Shown here piece by piece: positions 9,802 to 17,630 of a DNA stretch of 64,000 nucleotides (position 1 is its first letter; each line of letters begins with the position of its first letter). The position numbers and the translations under genes are program-made. Source of the stretch: JBCDBD01 sp039184335 (GTDB lineage Bacteria; Bacteroidota; Bacteroidia; Flavobacteriales; Flavobacteriaceae). The notes beneath the pieces are model-generated. The model was not told the origin of the DNA, ran no database searches, and saw nothing but the letters and a program-made list of their open reading frames with translations. The DNA lies in the NCBI GenBank assembly GCA_039184335.1, contig JBCDBD010000006.1, positions 51,086 to 115,085 of the forward strand. Reading direction: 5' to 3'.

Positions 9802-10323
9802 ATGCTCTCAATAAAACTCGAAAAAGCACTTAACAACCAGATTAAAATTGAAGCAGAGTCTTCACAAGTATATCTCTCCATGGCATCATGGGCTGAAGTA
9901 AAGGGGCTAGAGGGTGTAGCCGGATTTATGTACGGACATTCTGATGAAGAACGCATGCACATGCTCAAACTGGTCAAATATGTCAATGAGCGGGGAGGGC
10001 ATGCCAAGATATCTGAATTGAAGGCCCCTGAAACTGAATTTGGTACCTTACAGACCATGTTCCAAAAATTATATGACCATGAACTGTTCGTCTCACAAAG
10101 TATCAACGAACTTGTACATGTCACTTTGGAAGAAAAGGATTATGCTACCCACAACTTTCTACAATGGTATGTAGCAGAACAAATTGAAGAAGAGGCACTC
10201 GCCCGTACGATTTTAGACAAGATCAATCTCATTGGCAACGATAAGGGCGGTCTGTACCTCTTTGATCGTGATGTACAGCAAATCACCGTTGAAAGTGCAG
10301 CTTCAGATACCGCTGGTGAATAA
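9802..10323 (+). CDS. ftn: ferritin (non-haem)
   Basis: A 173-residue bacterial ferritin that oxidises and stores iron in a 24-subunit shell. The diiron centre ligands are visible: Glu17 (IEAESSQVYLSMASW), Glu50 and His53 (DEERMHML), a Glu near 94, and a Gln/Glu pair in 'LQWYVAEQIEEE'. No haem-binding Met of the bacterioferritin type is evident. It is followed closely by a small Cys-rich protein gene whose promoter carries an iron-box-like palindrome. Confidence 0.94.
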   Translation: MLSIKLEKALNNQIKIEAESSQVYLSMASWAEVKGLEGVAGFMYGHSDEERMHMLKLVKYVNERGGHAKISELKAPETEFGTLQTMFQKLYDHELFVSQSINELVHVTLEEKDYATHNFLQWYVAEQIEEEALARTILDKINLIGNDKGGLYLFDRDVQQITVESAASDTAGE

Positions 10324-10339
10324 TTGCCGACAAACTATT

Positions 10340-10371
10340 TTATTTAGATTAATTTAAAATAATTATTTTTG
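10340..10371 (+). promoter_or_regulatory. candidate iron box plus -7 element before a Cys-rich mini-gene
   Basis: TTATTTAGA (10340-10348), five bases, then TTAAAATAA (10354-10362) matches the palindrome TTATTTAGA-N5-TCTAAATAA found at three promoters in 41-61 kb, with two mismatches in the right arm. It is followed directly by TATTTTTG (10364-10371), an exact -7 element. The region is AT-rich, so the palindrome could be chance. Confidence 0.4.
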
Positions 10372-10388
10372 CGATGCATATCTTACGC

Positions 10389-10550
10389 ATGGGCAAAAAG
10401 AAGAAAGAAGCCAAAAAGCTTAAAAAATTAGTACTAAAAGAACTTGTCTCCAATAATTGCAAGACGAAATGCTGCAAAAAATATAAAAAGGGAGAGCACA
10501 AACGCTGTCGACGTTGCCCCTGCCTTGATTTGCTTAAAAAAGTAGCCTAA
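10389..10550 (+). CDS. small Cys/Lys-rich protein (53 aa)
   Basis: A short reading frame of 53 codons (58 if the ATG at 10374 is used; the -7 element at 10364-10371 would place the transcript start past that codon, so 10389 is preferred). The N-terminus is a run of Lys; the second half has six Cys arranged as C-K-T-K-C-C and, 11 residues on, C-x-x-C-P-C, which suggests metal binding. Codon use looks coding. It sits 65 bp behind ferritin. It overlaps the end of the convergent downstream gene by 4 bp. I do not recognise a named family; a role in metal handling is inference. Confidence 0.55.
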   Translation: MGKKKKEAKKLKKLVLKELVSNNCKTKCCKKYKKGEHKRCRRCPCLDLLKKVA

Positions 10551-10945
10551 AACGTATTCTTTTTCTTCGACCGATAGGTCATGGCGTCATCGCCCAAAAG
10601 GGCTTTACCTAAAAAGTAAAAAGCAGCTTTCTGGTAGTAGAAATGACTGTGTGTACACGTAAGGTCACACACTTTCTGATGTCTAACGTAGCTTTTTTTC
10701 TTGCCATAGATATACCTTAGGTAGGCATAGGCATTGGTCTGTTTCAGGCCATTTTCAAAATTGTGCTGATCGTTCCAAAAATCGGCCTCATCCTCTTCAC
10801 TAAGCTTCAAGTCATGCTCATAGCTGGCATCCTTTTCCGCCAATTCAAGATAAAACTTTGCGTCGCCCATTTCAAAAGCTTGGGCAAACAGCCCTAAAGG
10901 TAGCAAACCCAATGACACCGTTACTAAAACATAAAAAGGTTTCAT
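10547..10945 (-). CDS. hypothetical secreted protein
   Basis: A 132-residue protein starting 'MKPFYVLVTVSLGLLPLGLFAQ', a clear signal peptide cleaved after about residue 22. The frame is open nine codons further upstream, but the signal peptide fixes the start at 10945. The mature part is acidic in the first half (E/D-rich, 'LKLSEEDEADFW') and contains two Cys ('KVCDLTCTHSHFYY') and aromatic residues. No family is recognised. The stop overlaps that of the convergent Cys-rich mini-gene by 4 bp. Confidence 0.7.
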   Translation of the reverse strand: MKPFYVLVTVSLGLLPLGLFAQAFEMGDAKFYLELAEKDASYEHDLKLSEEDEADFWNDQHNFENGLKQTNAYAYLRYIYGKKKSYVRHQKVCDLTCTHSHFYYQKAAFYFLGKALLGDDAMTYRSKKKNTF

Positions 10946-11025
10946 AGCAGTTGTGTTTATGGATACCATCAAAGTTCTGCATCCACACGATAGTTCCCTT
11001 TAATTTATCATTAAGATTGCGTTTA

Positions 11026-11056
11026 AAAAAAGAAAGGGGGCAAATGGCCCCCTTTT
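11026..11056 (-). terminator. intrinsic terminator of ssb
   Basis: A strong hairpin GGGGGC (loop AAATG) GCCCCC at 11036-11052. On the minus strand it is followed by TTTCTTTTTTT. It lies about 25 bp past the ssb stop. The other side carries TTTT, so it could also work in the plus direction. Confidence 0.85.
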
Positions 11057-11077
11057 ATCGTTGGTCGGTATGCGCCG

Positions 11078-11410
11078 CTATTTGCCCAACATTAAAATTT
11101 CGTGGCAACGAATTTCGGTAACGTACTTTTTTTCGCCTGACTTGGCCTCGTACGACCTTGAGATCAACTTTCCTTCTAAGGCGACCTCTTTGCCCTTTAT
11201 CAAATAATTCTCGATCAATGTAGCCGTTTTGCCCCATGCCACGATGTTATGCCATTGTGTGTCGGTCACCTTTTCTCCCTCCCCGTTTCGGTAGGTTTCA
11301 TTGGTCGCAAGTGAAAACCTGGCCAACTTGTTCCCATTTTCAAGATTTACGATTTCAGGGTCATTGCCCAGATTTCCAATCAACTGTACTTTGTTTCGAA
11401 GTGCGTTCAT
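11078..11410 (-). CDS. ssb: single-stranded DNA-binding protein, short form
   Basis: A 110-residue single OB-fold SSB: 'RNKVQLIGNLGNDPEI' at the N-terminus, 'FSLATNETYRNGEGEKVTDT' and 'WHNIVAWGKTATLIENYLIKGKEVALEGKL' in the core. It lacks the disordered linker and acidic tip (DDDIPF type) by which the main replication SSB recruits partners, so it is probably the second, shorter SSB paralogue common in flavobacteria, used in repair or DNA uptake. It is monocistronic, with a strong terminator. Confidence 0.9.
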   Translation of the reverse strand: MNALRNKVQLIGNLGNDPEIVNLENGNKLARFSLATNETYRNGEGEKVTDTQWHNIVAWGKTATLIENYLIKGKEVALEGKLISRSYEAKSGEKKYVTEIRCHEILMLGK

Positions 11411-11467
11411 TTTTTAATTTTTACGGTTAAACAGTTAATACTATCGAATACGTATTGTTCGACAGGG

Positions 11468-11475
11468 CAAACCTA
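11468..11475 (-). promoter_or_regulatory. -7 promoter element (TAGGTTTG) of ssb
   Basis: The minus strand reads TAGGTTTG, an exact TAnnTTTG match, giving a 5' leader of about 50 nt before the ssb start. Confidence 0.45.
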
Positions 11476-12116
11476 AAACAACACAAAACAAAGATTCGGT
11501 CAGGAATTATTTATTTTCGTTTGTAAACGTTTGTTGTCGTTTAAGTGTGTATTTTTAGGTATGTATATATGGAATGTGGGACAGGATTAAATAATTTTTC
11601 TGGGATTCACGGTGAAGTGATTTTTTTAAGAATCGACACCTTCGGCACACCACTTCAAGTCTCGTCTTTCTTGAGTTTATCTTCATACGCTTTGGCTCGG
11701 GCTTTTTTTTGCTCAAGATTTATAAAATATACTCTTCAAATCCAAGTCTGAACGAAAAAAAAGTTATACTATCGTAACAAACCCACCATATCAAACCCCA
11801 TATCCTTCTGCAGATTCAGGTAGGTTATGTTTTAGATTACTTCCCAATTACCTAAAAGAATCCCTATAAAAATAATGGGAACACAAATCTTAAAGAACCA
11901 TTTCGCCAATTTAGTTTTGGTAATCCGAAAACCAAAACCCCTAATGAACCTATTGAACATTCAACCAAATTATCAAAAACCATATTGTTATCACTGTCCC
12001 GTATTGTATATAGTTGTTCCTAAAACTACTACTGAAACATGTGCTTAAAAATCATCGATATAAGACATAGCCATGGGCTTTTTGACAGTGAAGAAATTAT
12101 AAGGAAATAAAGTTAT
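11476..12116. other. AT-rich stretch without a convincing gene
   Basis: There is no supported gene in these 640 bp. A plus-strand frame at 11545-11751 has non-protein-like composition. A minus-strand frame at 11864-11983 (39 codons from ATG, open to about 12016) encodes a Gly/Leu-rich hydrophobic stretch and might be the tail of a decayed membrane-protein gene, with stop codons just before it. The stretch separates ssb from an accessory pair and may be remnant DNA. Confidence 0.4.
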
Positions 12117-12911
12117 TTATTTGGCTTTATCCTGTTCTGCTTCTTTTGCTTCCGCTCCGGGTTGTTTTTGTGCTGCTAAGGGCTGTGGATGAGCTTGTTC
12201 TTTCCCAAATCTCGCATAAACATCAAAATCAAACCTATTGGTCGAAATTATCTGGCCCCTGTCAATCAAAAGGTCCATTTTAAGTCGGGCCGTTGAAATT
12301 CCTTTTTGCATGTAATACTTGTACACTTTTGAATAAAATGTGGTAAAATGGAGGGTTTGATATTCTTTGTGCCTATAACCGCTCATGAGCGGAAGAATCC
12401 TTAATTGGTTACTCTCTGAGGGTTTCGGAATTTTCAAGACTTCCCCGACATAGACCTTTCCATTTTTCAAGGTTATCGCTATGGCCCAACCATTTTTAAA
12501 CGACTCCAAGAAAAGTTTGTCAAAATCATCGCCGTTGTAGTACACTGAGTTGCTCACCCACCTTGTGGACCTAAACAAGGGCTTATTAAATTTTCGATTC
12601 AGCGAAAGGAAAAACCAGCAGATTAGGCCAAGTAAAATCCCCATGGGCAAAGTAGCCATTAATGTATTCCATCCTGAGTCCCTTACCAGTGATGGCATCA
12701 GGCTTTTAAAGAATGATATTATGGCACCATCCCATCTTGCCAATAAATCACGCAACCAATACGTAAAAGTGGTGATGATCCCTCCCGCAATTGCCGCATG
12801 GAATATCAAACGCTGTCTTTCAATACGCTGATGAAGATACTTTGTTATCGGACAAATGACCAGAAATAAATAACCCCCTAAAAGGGGGAAAAGTATCAAA
12901 TCAAATCTCAT
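12117..12911 (-). CDS. membrane protein with cytoplasmic beta domain (DUF6338-like)
   Basis: A 264-residue protein beginning 'MRFDLILFPLLGGYLFLVI'. It has three hydrophobic segments: about 5-20, about 40-55, and about 90-105 with 'MGILLGLICWFFLSL'. The cytoplasmic half contains 'WAIAITLKNGKVYVGEVL' and 'LRILPLMSGYRHKEYQTL', a pattern I associate with DUF6338 membrane proteins, though the match is from memory. The tail is Ala/Gln/Glu-rich and charged. The frame is open to 12953, but that extension would run into the upstream 48-aa gene. The function is unknown; the pairing with a tiny upstream gene suggests a two-gene accessory module. Confidence 0.7.
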   Translation of the reverse strand: MRFDLILFPLLGGYLFLVICPITKYLHQRIERQRLIFHAAIAGGIITTFTYWLRDLLARWDGAIISFFKSLMPSLVRDSGWNTLMATLPMGILLGLICWFFLSLNRKFNKPLFRSTRWVSNSVYYNGDDFDKLFLESFKNGWAIAITLKNGKVYVGEVLKIPKPSESNQLRILPLMSGYRHKEYQTLHFTTFYSKVYKYYMQKGISTARLKMDLLIDRGQIISTNRFDFDVYARFGKEQAHPQPLAAQKQPGAEAKEAEQDKAK

Positions 12912-12927
12912 TATGTTATAGGATCTA

Positions 12928-13074
12928 TTATCCGATTGCCAGCAATTCCTCAATCCTCTCTACAGCTTCGAGTTTTGCTCTGAACGAATCGCTCAAAATA
13001 ACTTCTTCGGGTTCGATGTACAAATCTCCAGCCCAAGTACTTTTTATCGTGTATGTCGTTTTTGTTTTATTCAT
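12928..13074 (-). CDS. 48-aa acidic protein upstream of the membrane protein
   Basis: A 49-codon frame from ATG (minus strand, 13072-13074) to TAA. It encodes a soluble acidic peptide: a short basic beta-like N-terminus ('TYTIKSTWAGDLYIEPEE') followed by an amphipathic helix ('DSFRAKLEAVERIEELL'). It ends 16 bp before the start of the membrane-protein gene and has an exact -7 element upstream, so the two form a likely operon. No family is recognised. Confidence 0.55.
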   Translation of the reverse strand: MNKTKTTYTIKSTWAGDLYIEPEEVILSDSFRAKLEAVERIEELLAIG

Positions 13075-13103
13075 CTTATCATTGGTCTATCAAGACCTCT
13101 TTA

Positions 13104-13111
13104 CAAATATA
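13104..13111 (-). promoter_or_regulatory. -7 promoter element (TATATTTG) of the two-gene module
   Basis: The minus strand reads TATATTTG, an exact TAnnTTTG match about 30 bp before the ATG of the 48-aa gene. No -33 element is obvious. Confidence 0.5.
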
Positions 13112-13669
13112 CGAATAAGTCGAATTAATTACCACATTTTACCACAATGTAAATAAAAAACGGCAAAAAGTGCGCCATATTACCATAAAATGATAAAATG
13201 CCCGTTAAAATGGGGGTTGAAATCCCATTACCCACTATGCTACAACACTTACAGAAATAAGTGCACAGCACAAAAGCTAACTGGCCATGGGTTCAATCCG
13301 AGACTCTTTTCTGGTTGAGTAGGGTTTTTGACCATCTTTTAAAAATGCCCTGCCCGTACAGCATATAACGTAGGTCATTGCACAATCAACGACTTGTAAA
13401 AAATAAGGAATGTGAAAGCAATACCTTATCAGCCCAGCTCTTATCGCGTTATCAAATCAATAAACCTATCTTTTAAAGTCAAAAGACCCGGGATAATGAA
13501 AATCGTAATTGCAAGGCTTTTGGCAATTGAATTGTCCTCCAAGGCACTTACCAATTGTTGGGCTCAGCGGGCTTGGCAAAAAACTATTTCGGTAATCTTG
13601 GAATCGTTATCAAAAGCGCTTTCAAAGTCTAGCCAAGTCTATTGGTATACAAAAATACCCACCAAAAGT
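13112..13669. other. 558 bp stretch without a supported gene
   Basis: No convincing gene was found. A plus-strand frame (13412-13744) has a Ser/Lys-rich, low-complexity composition and runs into the end of the convergent gene. Short protein-like fragments in other frames are interrupted by stops, as expected for decayed DNA. There is no terminator-like hairpin with a T-run. Confidence 0.4.
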
Positions 13670-15538
13670 TCAATCTGTGCTTTTTATATGATGGTCAAAG
13701 TAGGCAAAGCGGTCCAAAATTCCAAAATCCAATTGGCCCATTAAACTTTCCAAAGCAGCCGGGGTCGTTTCAGGGGGGTATACCACACCAAGGATGCCCA
13801 ATTTTCCAATAAGGAAGATTTGACTGTGCTTTTCACCTTTACGATGCAGCCTCAATCCAATATGGTCTTTTTGTGTACTCTCATCTTTCAAACTAAGCAG
13901 GGTGACGCCACCAGAAGCCATCAATTTTTCCCGTACTTCCGTTGTAGCGGCATTTTTGGATTCTACCAACCGACCATATGTATCGTATTCTTTTTTATGG
14001 GCTGCCAATATAGATGCGGACAGGTTCAGATGTTGGGAGTAGATGGATATTTCAATGTTTTGACTTGGGTCGCTTTTATGTTTATAGGTTTTTACCAATT
14101 CATAGGCTATCGGTTTTTCGGTATTTTTTTTGATACTTGCTTTTTTAGAATCCACAAAGAAGTCGGAAAAAGAGAGTTTTTTTTCAGACACACTTTTCAA
14201 ATGCCGTATTTTCAATGGAGAAGCTTCCAGGTCGTCATGCGCCCGAAGAAAGGGAGGAAATAGATTCGACATTTCTTTTTGTGTCCATGCATTGTAGTCA
14301 TAGACAAAAACACGGCCCGGGCCTTCCCAATGTGTTCTCTTATAAACGTCTTTGGGATCTTGCTTTGCCCCAACGGCCAACAATTTGCCATTAAAGGCCA
14401 CGGAACATCCAAACCTTTGATCCCCCGAATTCATTGAAAGCCCCAATTTCTGCTTCATGGACCACCTTCCGTTCTTGTAGTGGTAGAGTTCCACCAAACC
14501 TGAGGCCTTGAAACCCGCATCTGGATTACCAATGGCAATGAGGTTATCCCCAAGGGCCACGGTAAGTTTGTCCACGTCATATGGTGATCCAGCACCCTTT
14601 TTAATGGCCTGTTCCCATACCCATAGCCCATTGTTGTTTTGCCTATAGGTGTGGACATCTCCAGTGGAAACCCCAGTTCCAACGACCATCACATCTTTGT
14701 GCAGTGCCATTATGCCCTTGTGAATATCCCTTTTATCATTTAGAGCGGGCACTAATTCTTGCACTTTTTTCCATCTTTCAGAACCATATCGGTAGACGTT
14801 TACCGTAAGTTTGTTGCCTATCTTTGGCCAACGATCAATCTGTAAGACGATCATCATATTGCCATCAACTACGATTCCCTCAGGTCGATATGGCAATTGC
14901 AACTGCTGCTCTTGTTGCCAACTTTTCTGCTGTAGCCGATATACGTACACCTGATATAGGAATAGGGGCCATTTTTTACGTTTATTTGCCCTTTTTAACT
15001 CATAGGCTACTACAGCAACATTTTGGGTCATGGCGGTGGTAACAAATCGATCTAAAACGTATTCTTTGGGAATTTCAGCAGGTTGTATTTCATGCCATTT
15101 AGGGCTTTTGGGGTTTTCAAGATTGCCTATGTAAGCCGTTTCTTGATGCCCCATTAAAACATGGTTGCCATAGGTGGAGAGATAGCCGTTTCGATAGCAT
15201 GTGAAACTTTCGGTTTTCCCTTTTTGCAGACCAAGCCCTACTTTTTGCCAATTAAGCCTTTCCAAAAGCCCTGAAGAAGAAAATCCGACGTCTTCGGCCA
15301 ACATATTTGGGACATACTGAAAAGCATGAATATGGCAATAATTTGCGGTTACATAGAGCATATCGTTGCCCAAGGCCACCTTACTGCCAAAATGATCATC
15401 TTTTTTAGCATTTGGGGCCTGGAACAATGTCACTTTTTTATATTGGGATTTTCCAGGCCATGGGTACATAAACATCGTAAGGACAAGAAATAAGACCTTA
15501 CAACAAATAGTTTTCGTTTTGAACCTAAACACGTTCAT
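13670..15538 (-). CDS. secreted FG-GAP-like beta-propeller protein
   Basis: A 622-residue protein with an N-terminal signal segment ('KVLFLVLTMFMYPWPGKSQ'). It carries repeats resembling FG-GAP/integrin-type propeller blades: 'KDDHFGSKVALGNDMLYVTA', 'YGNHVLMGH', 'LGDNLIAIGNPDAG' and 'GDQRFGCSVAFNGKLLAVGA'. These cover about residues 35-420, then a non-repeat C-terminal domain follows. There is no T9SS tail of the usual kind and no lipobox. It lies 14 bp downstream of the WG-repeat gene and is probably cotranscribed. It may be an extracellular or periplasmic binding protein; the ligand is unknown. Confidence 0.7.
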   Translation of the reverse strand: MNVFRFKTKTICCKVLFLVLTMFMYPWPGKSQYKKVTLFQAPNAKKDDHFGSKVALGNDMLYVTANYCHIHAFQYVPNMLAEDVGFSSSGLLERLNWQKVGLGLQKGKTESFTCYRNGYLSTYGNHVLMGHQETAYIGNLENPKSPKWHEIQPAEIPKEYVLDRFVTTAMTQNVAVVAYELKRANKRKKWPLFLYQVYVYRLQQKSWQQEQQLQLPYRPEGIVVDGNMMIVLQIDRWPKIGNKLTVNVYRYGSERWKKVQELVPALNDKRDIHKGIMALHKDVMVVGTGVSTGDVHTYRQNNNGLWVWEQAIKKGAGSPYDVDKLTVALGDNLIAIGNPDAGFKASGLVELYHYKNGRWSMKQKLGLSMNSGDQRFGCSVAFNGKLLAVGAKQDPKDVYKRTHWEGPGRVFVYDYNAWTQKEMSNLFPPFLRAHDDLEASPLKIRHLKSVSEKKLSFSDFFVDSKKASIKKNTEKPIAYELVKTYKHKSDPSQNIEISIYSQHLNLSASILAAHKKEYDTYGRLVESKNAATTEVREKLMASGGVTLLSLKDESTQKDHIGLRLHRKGEKHSQIFLIGKLGILGVVYPPETTPAALESLMGQLDFGILDRFAYFDHHIKSTD

Positions 15539-15552
15539 CTCTTTTTGATACC

Positions 15553-17328
15553 TTATTTCACCTTTTTCCCATCAGGGAGAATCTTTAACAATTTTTTGGT
15601 CCTAGCATCGGTGACCCAAGCGGTACCTTCTTTGAAACCCTTGGAGTTAGTGCTACTGTATTGGGGCTTTATCTTCCATGCCCCAGAAAGATCTAAAAAC
15701 CCCCATAGCTCATCAATTTTCGCAGGAATCCTATTATGATAGATAGGCCCAATCTCTTCGTATTCATAAGGCAGTATCTGTCCTTTCGACAGACTGACCA
15801 CCCCTTCTTTTGAAAATAAGAAAGAAACGATATCCTTATCCGGATCGGTGTAGCGTGATACGATAAAATAATCCTCATGTTGAGAATATCGTATTTTCTT
15901 GAATTCAAATGGCAGTAACTCTTCACCTTCGTCGTTTACAAGGCCCACCTTTTTCTCTTTTTCAGAAACTCTTGCCACAAAATACAGCTTACTGCCCACT
16001 ACTAATTGCTTTAGTTCCACATATTGTGGCTTCACTGTGACGGCATTCCGGTTCCACAAGCCCCACTTATGGTCTTTTTGGATCATGACCCTTCCATTAC
16101 CCAGTACCTTTAGCTCTTGATAAGCCATGGGGATGATTTCTGAATCGCGATTTCGAAGCCCCCAAGTATCGCCTTCCCTAACCAGGAATTTTTCACCTTT
16201 AAGCATCTTTATTTCATCATAAATGGGCTTGAGGATCTCTACATCCCCTGAATATAGTCCCCATTTTCCACCTTCTTTGAACAGGAATTTATCACAGTCC
16301 ATTATCTTGATGTCCTTAAAAGGTCCTTTTACATTTCCCAAACTGTCCAGTAATACCTTCCCTAAAGTGTCCATCGTGTGGACCAGTTGGCCACATTCAT
16401 TGAATTCTTTCTTGATATACTTGCCATCGGCCAATTTGTGTTCAAACTTATCGCCTACAAGTTTTCCATAGGGAAAAGCCCTCACTTTTTCGATCTTTAC
16501 TCCAAAATCCGACGTCCGGAACTCCTTGCCAGATTTATAGAGAATCAGTTCATTTTGCCTGTGTTGAATGGAATCATATGTGACGGGAATTTGCAGTATC
16601 CCTCCTCGATAGAATCCGTAATGGTTGCCATCCTGGACAATAAAGGACAGCCCATTGATTCTATTTTGGCGAAGGAACTCACGCTCATCTTGGTCCTGAA
16701 CTTTTTCATCCGACGTTCCATGGTCAATTTCTTCATAGTCCACCGGCCAGGGCGAATAAATGGTGTCATATCGGGGCGGTACAAGAACCCGTAGGTTGCT
16801 CTTAAAGCCCATCTTGTCATTTTTGGTGATAAATTCCAGATGTTCTTCCCTTCGTTCAATTTTGAAGGGATTGAACAGCCTTTTGATTCTTATGGTGTAT
16901 GGGGCTTCCGCAGGTGAGGGGGGATTGACATAGTACGATGCCCATCCATCATACGAAACATGGACCATTTCTGGATACTTCAAGGGGATTAAGACTTTGC
17001 CCGTAGAATCGATGACACCGTATTTCCATTTGTAACCCGTTGTTTCATAGTCATAAGAACGATATTTCGCAGTGCCGACGCTGTAATCATATACCCCTGA
17101 CAACCGCTTTTTCTCCTTTTTCTTTCCAACCCCGGCATAACCTCCCAGAAAAATACGGGCTTCGTCATATATGTGAGGGGTTATCTTTTTCCCCTTTGCA
17201 TTCACAATTCCGTATTTTCGCTTTTTCCTATGGTAATGCGACTTCAATTGTTGGGCCTGCCCGAGATGGATGTCGAATAAGAATACGAGCGCGAAGGCCA
17301 CAACGGTGCTTGGAAGCAATGATTTCAT
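15553..17328 (-). CDS. secreted WG-repeat protein
   Basis: A 591-residue exported protein (signal peptide about 1-25, 'VVAFALVFLFDIHLGQAQ'). It has many WG-type repeats of the form 'kyGvId..GkvliP..Yd.': 'RKYGIVNAKGKKITPHIYDEA', 'WKYGVIDSTGKVLIPLKYPE', 'GKWGLYSGDVEILKPIYDEI', 'DTWGLRNRDSEIIPMAYQEL', 'HKWGLWNRNAVTVKPQYVEL', 'KKVGLVNDEGEELLPFEFKK' and 'ELWGFLDLSGAWKIKPQYS'. WG-repeat proteins are common in flavobacteria and of unknown function. It is the first gene of a two-gene unit with the FG-GAP-like gene and is divergent from the large hybrid regulator. Confidence 0.88.
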   Translation of the reverse strand: MKSLLPSTVVAFALVFLFDIHLGQAQQLKSHYHRKKRKYGIVNAKGKKITPHIYDEARIFLGGYAGVGKKKEKKRLSGVYDYSVGTAKYRSYDYETTGYKWKYGVIDSTGKVLIPLKYPEMVHVSYDGWASYYVNPPSPAEAPYTIRIKRLFNPFKIERREEHLEFITKNDKMGFKSNLRVLVPPRYDTIYSPWPVDYEEIDHGTSDEKVQDQDEREFLRQNRINGLSFIVQDGNHYGFYRGGILQIPVTYDSIQHRQNELILYKSGKEFRTSDFGVKIEKVRAFPYGKLVGDKFEHKLADGKYIKKEFNECGQLVHTMDTLGKVLLDSLGNVKGPFKDIKIMDCDKFLFKEGGKWGLYSGDVEILKPIYDEIKMLKGEKFLVREGDTWGLRNRDSEIIPMAYQELKVLGNGRVMIQKDHKWGLWNRNAVTVKPQYVELKQLVVGSKLYFVARVSEKEKKVGLVNDEGEELLPFEFKKIRYSQHEDYFIVSRYTDPDKDIVSFLFSKEGVVSLSKGQILPYEYEEIGPIYHNRIPAKIDELWGFLDLSGAWKIKPQYSSTNSKGFKEGTAWVTDARTKKLLKILPDGKKVK

Positions 17329-17584
17329 TGTTGGTCTGTATTTTGACCATCCAAGTTATGATACTCCTTTGGTTTTTTATGCCATTGATGTTTCAAAGGC
17401 TGCCACTCATGTTGTGTTCATCGGGCATTAGGCCTTTAACCAGGTTCATTTTCAACATTTGGTATGAATTCAACAGCGATCATTTGGTGGCATGAAATGA
17501 TGGTTCGATGGATGATTTTCCAAAAGTTCTTGCCCGTTGCAAGTGCTGAGAACAAAACCTAATAATCGCTATGGGCAAATTGGT

Positions 17585-17592
17585 TATCTTTG
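17585..17592 (+). promoter_or_regulatory. -7 promoter element (TATCTTTG) of the hybrid regulator
   Basis: This is an exact TAnnTTTG match 38 bp before ATG 17631. It lies inside the longest possible reading frame (from 17571), so it supports the shorter start, which also begins with a proper signal peptide. Confidence 0.55.
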
Positions 17593-17630
17593 ATTGTAAC
17601 CGCTTCCACAACCACCAAACCCGTTTGGCC

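Noticed and set aside
11545..11751. 68-codon plus-strand frame
   Set aside because: Cys/Phe/Ser-rich, no RBS or promoter, no recognisable domain; likely chance frame in AT-rich DNA.
11864..11983. 39-codon minus-strand frame, hydrophobic
   Set aside because: Protein-like stretch but flanked by stops and without promoter; kept only as a possible remnant in the gap entry.
13290..13320. GGGTTCAATCC, T-arm-like sequence
   Set aside because: No acceptor, D or anticodon arms can be drawn around it, so it is not a tRNA.
13412..13744. 110-codon plus-strand frame
   Set aside because: Low-complexity Ser/Lys composition and overlap with the end of the FG-GAP-like gene; no support as a gene.
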